A stretch of DNA of 64,000 nt from Natrinema salifodinae (lineage in GTDB: Archaea; Halobacteriota; Halobacteria; Halobacteriales; Natrialbaceae): NCBI RefSeq assembly GCF_900110455.1, contig NZ_FOIS01000001.1:1116001-1180000 (forward strand). The letters run 5' to 3'. Both the position numbers and the translations under genes were made by a program. The notes beneath the pieces were generated by a model. It searched no databases, had not been told where the DNA came from, and saw only the letters and a list, made by a program, of their open reading frames with translations. Positions 60,530 through 64,000 of this stretch are shown here, piece by piece; the stretch's first letter is position 1, and every line of letters starts with the position of its first letter.

Positions 60530-61114
60530 TCAGTCGGACCGCTCGCGTCGCATCCGCTCCTCGAAGCCGGCCATCCTCCGGTAAATCGGCGGCGTCAACA
60601 CCCCGACGATCCCCAGAAGGATGGCGATGCCGCCGAGCGGGAACAACAGCGGCTGCACCTCGAGACAGGAGTTCTGTGACGTGATCTGGACGTAATAGCG
60701 GTCGTCCTCGTAGGGGACGATCGCGCCATCGAGTAACGTCTCCCGGTTGGGCGACTCGCCGTTGATGATCCCCTCCCGGAGCGGACTGTCGATCGCCTCC
60801 TCGAGAGCCTCCCGCTCCGCCTGCGAGAGTTCCTCGGCGGGCAGTTCCTCGACGGTCTCTAACCCGCCGTCGTACTCCTCCACGGGTGTCGCCGTGATAC
60901 CAGGCGTCCCGCAGAGACCGAGGCCGTCCTGAATGACGACGTAGCCGCCGACGATCGAGAGCGGGATCCCGAGGGCGATCAGGATGACGCCGAGAAAGGG
61001 GGCGGCGTAGGTCAACAGCAGCGACTCCGAGGACGCGGTCGGTTCGACCGGTCCCATCTCGTCGGTGGCCGGCGGTTCGGTCGCGTCGGGAGCCGGCTCG
61101 CCGTCGTCGCTCAT
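60530..61114 (-). CDS. Membrane protein coupled to oxidase subunit I
   Basis: This 194-residue protein has an acidic N-terminal tail (about 30 residues), one helix (about 32-60), a large external loop rich in glutamate with two cysteines (GLCGTPG, SQNSCLEV), and a second helix (about 155-178) ending in a basic tail. The start ATG overlaps the stop of the oxidase subunit I gene by four bases (61111-61114), so it is translated with it and is probably an oxidase-specific accessory or fourth subunit. The pair of cysteines in the external loop could form a disulfide. Confidence 0.75.
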   Translation of the reverse strand: MSDDGEPAPDATEPPATDEMGPVEPTASSESLLLTYAAPFLGVILIALGIPLSIVGGYVVIQDGLGLCGTPGITATPVEEYDGGLETVEELPAEELSQAEREALEEAIDSPLREGIINGESPNRETLLDGAIVPYEDDRYYVQITSQNSCLEVQPLLFPLGGIAILLGIVGVLTPPIYRRMAGFEERMRRERSD

Positions 61115-63393
61115 TCGTTTTCCCCCGTCGACGGACGACGCTGGCGACCGCCGAGGTACGCGATCGTGCCGGCGAGTCCCAGCCCGTAGATCCAGTGAGC
61201 GAGCAGGACGAACAGGAGATAGGTCACCAGCTCGAGGCCGGTCTGGTCGGTGTGGAAGGCGAGCGCGAACCCCGAGGCGATGACCGTCGCGTACCACAGC
61301 CCCGTGATGAGGGTGAGTTCGCCCGGCAGGTACTCGCCCAGCGACAGAAACAGCAGGGGCCAGACCGTCATCCCGCCGATGAGGAAGAGCCCGTACCCGA
61401 GCCCGAGATTTGCCGGCAACCCGACGAACGTCGCGAGCGTCGCGAAGGCTTCGAGGTCGAACGCTCCCAGAACCACCGCGACGAGGAGCACACCGGTCAT
61501 GAGGACCGTTCCGATGAATCCACCGAGCGCGCCCGTGCCCGCGTCGTTCCCGGCTCGCCTGGCGACCGGTTTGATGCGACCGTACAGCGACAGCGGGCGG
61601 TCCTCCTGGGCGGGGACGTACGAGGGCCGGACCTCGTCGGGTTCGCTCGGGGGCACCCCGCGCTCGCGCTCGAGGCGATCCTCGAACCACTGCCACTCGG
61701 GCGTGAACTGCTCGGTCGCCTTCAGCTCCCACGGGTCGGCGGTCTCGATCGGCGTGCCCCGGAAGTACGACCAGAGCATGTTGTACAGCCACATGAGGAC
61801 GCTGATGCCGATGAGGAAGGCGCCGACGGTCGCGACGATCTGCAGAGCCGAGAACTCGGCGGGGTAGGTCGCGTATCGGCGCGGGAGTTCGAGGAAGCCG
61901 AGCGCCATCAGCGTCATGAACGTGACCGTGGAGCCGATGACCAACAGCACCGACTGGAAGATCGCGAGCCGGCGGTCGTACATCCGGCCGGTGAGCATCG
62001 GATACCAGTAGTAGCTGGCCGCGAACATCATGAGCGGGATGATCCCCATGAGAATGAGGTGGAAGTGGCCGACGACGTAGTAGGTCCCGTGGTAGATGAT
62101 ATCCACCGGAATGACCGCGAGGAAGATGCCGGTGACGCCGCCGACGATAAAGAGGCCAATCGAGCCGACACAGAGGATCGTCGGCGCGGCGAGTCTGACG
62201 TCGCCGTTCCACATCGTGGTGATCCAGTTGAACACCTTGATCGCGCTTGGGACGGCGATGGCGATCGAGGTGGCCATGAAACTCGCCCGGATACGAGGGT
62301 CGACCCCGGTCACGAACATGTGGTGGGCCCAGACGGCGAACGAGAGCACGCCGATGGCGATCGTCGAGTAGACGATGAACTTGAATCCGAACAGCTTGCG
62401 CCCGACGAATTTCGGCAGGATCAGGCTCATCAGTCCCGTCGCCGGCAGGAAGATGATGTATACCTCGGGGTGTCCCCAGAACCACAGCAGGTGCTGCCAG
62501 AGGATCGGGCCGCCGCCCTCGACCGCGAAGAAGGTCGTGCCGAAGTTACGGTCGAACAGCAACATCAGCAGGGCCGTCCCGAGCAACGGGAACGCAAAGA
62601 GGATGATCGCGCTCGTGATGAGCATGTTCCACGAGAAGATATCGAGGTTCGCCCACCCGATCGACTCGTCGCGTTCGTAGATCACCGTCGTGATGAAGTT
62701 GATCGCCCCGATCGTCGTCGCGATGCCGCTTAGATGGAGCCCCAGCAACAGGAAGTTCGTCTGCGGGTTCGGCGCCAGCGACAGAGGCGGATACATCGTC
62801 CATCCGATCGCCGGCTCCTGGAATGCGGACAGGAGCGCCAGGCGGTCCGCCGGCACGACGACCGCGAGTACCGCGCCCGTCACCTCGGCGACGATCCCCA
62901 ACCGAGCGAGCAACAGGGACGGTGGCAACAGCCAGAACCCGATGGCGTTGAGCCGCGGAAACGCCATATCGTCGGCTCCGATCAGCAGCGGCAGGAAGTA
63001 GTTTCCGATCCCGAAGAACACCGGCGTGACGAAGAAGATCAGCATCGTCAGCCCGTGCATCGTAAACAGTTCGTTGTAGGTCTGCTCGGTCCAGATGTCC
63101 GCCGCGGGGGTCAGCAGATGCGTGCGGATCATCATCGCGTCGATCCCGCCCCAAATCGCCGCGACGGTGCCGAACGCGATGTACAGCAATCCGATTTCGC
63201 GGTGGTTCGTCGTCGTCGTCCAGCGAATCGCGGCCGCCTTCGCGTCGCTCAGGCTCAGCCGCCGCTCGCGACCGACGGCGTAACCCCCGTCCGGCGACGG
63301 CTCGGCTCGCAGCCGGCGCGCCAGGCCGACCGTCAGAAGGCAGAGAAGGACGACGGCGCCGAACAGCGCGACCTCCGCGAGCGCACGGTTCAT
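61111..63393 (-). CDS. coxA: Cytochrome c oxidase subunit I with C-terminal membrane extension
   Basis: The 760-residue protein contains the complete heme-copper oxidase core (about 60-560): heme ligand H113 in MHGLTML, the H308-Y312 HPEVY motif with the cross-linked tyrosine, Cu ligands H357/H358 in WAHHMF, and H443/H445 in VVGHFH. It reduces O2 to water and pumps protons. After a 60-residue linker come about five further helices (620-750: LGGFIGTVLMTGVLLVAVV and LLAHWIYGLGLAG), similar to haloarchaeal DUF6789 membrane modules. The start at MNRALAEVALFG (63393) is preferred. A small membrane gene overlaps its end. Confidence 0.94.
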   Translation of the reverse strand: MNRALAEVALFGAVVLLCLLTVGLARRLRAEPSPDGGYAVGRERRLSLSDAKAAAIRWTTTTNHREIGLLYIAFGTVAAIWGGIDAMMIRTHLLTPAADIWTEQTYNELFTMHGLTMLIFFVTPVFFGIGNYFLPLLIGADDMAFPRLNAIGFWLLPPSLLLARLGIVAEVTGAVLAVVVPADRLALLSAFQEPAIGWTMYPPLSLAPNPQTNFLLLGLHLSGIATTIGAINFITTVIYERDESIGWANLDIFSWNMLITSAIILFAFPLLGTALLMLLFDRNFGTTFFAVEGGGPILWQHLLWFWGHPEVYIIFLPATGLMSLILPKFVGRKLFGFKFIVYSTIAIGVLSFAVWAHHMFVTGVDPRIRASFMATSIAIAVPSAIKVFNWITTMWNGDVRLAAPTILCVGSIGLFIVGGVTGIFLAVIPVDIIYHGTYYVVGHFHLILMGIIPLMMFAASYYWYPMLTGRMYDRRLAIFQSVLLVIGSTVTFMTLMALGFLELPRRYATYPAEFSALQIVATVGAFLIGISVLMWLYNMLWSYFRGTPIETADPWELKATEQFTPEWQWFEDRLERERGVPPSEPDEVRPSYVPAQEDRPLSLYGRIKPVARRAGNDAGTGALGGFIGTVLMTGVLLVAVVLGAFDLEAFATLATFVGLPANLGLGYGLFLIGGMTVWPLLFLSLGEYLPGELTLITGLWYATVIASGFALAFHTDQTGLELVTYLLFVLLAHWIYGLGLAGTIAYLGGRQRRPSTGENE

Positions 63394-63577
63394 CGTCGCC
63401 CGACACCTCCGGTAGTCCGATCGCACCGCTCGTCACCGTACATAGCCGGGAACTCACCATCGACCCAAATAAAGATGAACTGATAGATGCGTGACTATCA
63501 TCGGTATTGAAACGTTTTCTCGCATACTCCCCGCCTAAACCGGTATGAGTTCGTGACTGTTCACTTCACGACGAACA

Positions 63578-63585
63578 CTGTATTT
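63578..63585 (+). promoter_or_regulatory. TATA-like element for the subunit II gene
   Basis: CTGTATTT is centred about 30 bases before the ATG at 63612. The 63394-63611 gap carries divergent promoters for subunits I and II. Confidence 0.5.
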
Positions 63586-63611
63586 CACGCGGGTCGTTGA
63601 ACGCCCGTCCA

Positions 63612-64000
63612 ATGGATCCCGGTAGCCGTCGCCGACGCGCGATCGTCGCAGTCGTAGCCGCGGCTGCGAGTTTCCTCGCGCTGACCAGTACGGTCGCGGC
63701 GCAGTCGCCCAACCGTGAACTCATCGACGGACTCGAGTACCAGTTACTATACGTCGCCTTGCCGCTGACGCTGTTCGTCCTGATGATCCTGGTCTACGCG
63801 GCCGTCAAGTTTCACGACAACGACAACCCGCAACCGACCACGGAAGATCCCGCCCTCGAGATCACCTGGACCGCTGCGACGGCGATCATCCTGCTGTTCG
63901 TCGGGCTCTCCGCCTACAGCGTGCTCGTCAACCCCTACGTCTCGCCGTCGCAGGCGAACGATGTCGAGACTAACGGGAGCCAGGAGGGGCTTGAATCGAT
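63612..64000 (+). CDS. coxB: Cytochrome c oxidase subunit II (start only)
   Basis: The reading frame is open to the right edge, giving the first 129 residues. A signal peptide or first helix (MDPGSRRRRAIVAVVAAAAS, cleaved near VAAQS) is followed by two membrane helices (about 42-66 and 86-104) with the subunit II pattern KFHDNDNPQPTTEDPALEITWTAATAIILLF. The Cu-A domain lies beyond the window. It is divergent from subunit I with a 218-base gap, so the three oxidase genes are in three transcription units. Confidence 0.93.
   Translation, partial: MDPGSRRRRAIVAVVAAAASFLALTSTVAAQSPNRELIDGLEYQLLYVALPLTLFVLMILVYAAVKFHDNDNPQPTTEDPALEITWTAATAIILLFVGLSAYSVLVNPYVSPSQANDVETNGSQEGLES

Noticed and set aside
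61195..62733. Plus-strand ORF of 512 codons opposite oxidase subunit I
   Set aside because: Composition is highly charged and repetitive, with no motif; the minus strand has the heme and copper ligands.
1..64000. CRISPR arrays, insertion sequences or prophage
   Set aside because: No spaced direct repeats, transposase, integrase or phage structural motifs were seen; all large ORFs match cellular families or unknown haloarchaeal proteins.

Overview
The window is chromosomal DNA of a haloarchaeon (class Halobacteria, probably close to Natrialbales such as Haloterrigena or Natrinema). The evidence is a high GC content, strongly acidic proteins, several leaderless genes with a TATA box about 27 bases before ATG, an intron-containing tRNA-Trp, and archaeal or haloarchaeal marker families (ribosomal protein S17e, MBF1, HalOD1, HTH_10, CofD, DUF447, archaeal triosephosphate isomerase). 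I see no insertion sequence, prophage, CRISPR array, rRNA operon or replication origin. The window is mostly core and conserved accessory genome.

Layout. 0-5.8 kb: small membrane proteins, an FMN reductase, a receiver-only protein with an altered phosphorylation site, and tRNA-Trp with its guide-RNA-like intron. 6-12.5 kb: guaB, an acyl-CoA synthetase, and a sodium:solute symporter operon with a small membrane partner. 12.6-20.6 kb: a cytidylate-kinase-like protein with a broken P-loop, a Tat lipoprotein, a YcaO protein fused to an E1-like domain, an SPFH protein, a cation/proton antiporter, and a TetR-MATE operon with a palindromic operator. 20.8-24.5 kb: an RNA-binding protein, small proteins, a DJ-1-type protein, Hsp20 and a DHH phosphoesterase. 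24.7-29.5 kb: a thiolase translationally coupled to an HMG-CoA-synthase-like/DUF35 fusion that lacks its catalytic residues, a secreted protein, and an ornithine cyclodeaminase homologue. 29.9-36.3 kb: a DUF3054 protein, paired hairpins, a J-domain protein with three zinc modules convergent with a TIR-zinc ribbon protein, tpiA, MBF1, and an overlapping hisC-adenylate kinase-CDP-alcohol transferase operon. 36.4-45.7 kb: a membrane glycosyltransferase, DNA ligase, a glutamate-cysteine-ligase-like enzyme, a divergent pair of FAD oxidoreductases and an esterase. 45.7-54.2 kb: cofD, a DUS-like protein, a Tat-exported nuclease/phosphatase, a cupin, a CitG-like protein, DUF447, rps17e, asd and two haloarchaeal regulators. 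54.4-64 kb: a universal stress protein, a 2-hydroxyacid dehydrogenase, a geranylgeranyl reductase homologue and a terminal oxidase locus (subunit III, I and the start of II) that also holds a manganese catalase.

How the genes work together. The best-supported functional units are the symporter operon, the TetR-MATE operon, the thiolase/HMGCS-like pair, the hisC operon, the cofD/DUS-like pair, the CitG-like/DUF447 pair, and the cytochrome oxidase plus catalase locus, which points to aerobic respiration with peroxide defence. The most unusual items are enzyme homologues that kept their fold but lost key residues (receiver, cytidylate-kinase-like, HMGCS-like), the TIR/J-domain pair, the E1-YcaO fusion, and a 39-residue leaderless ORF coupled to a membrane protein. 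All names come from reading motifs. No database search was run.
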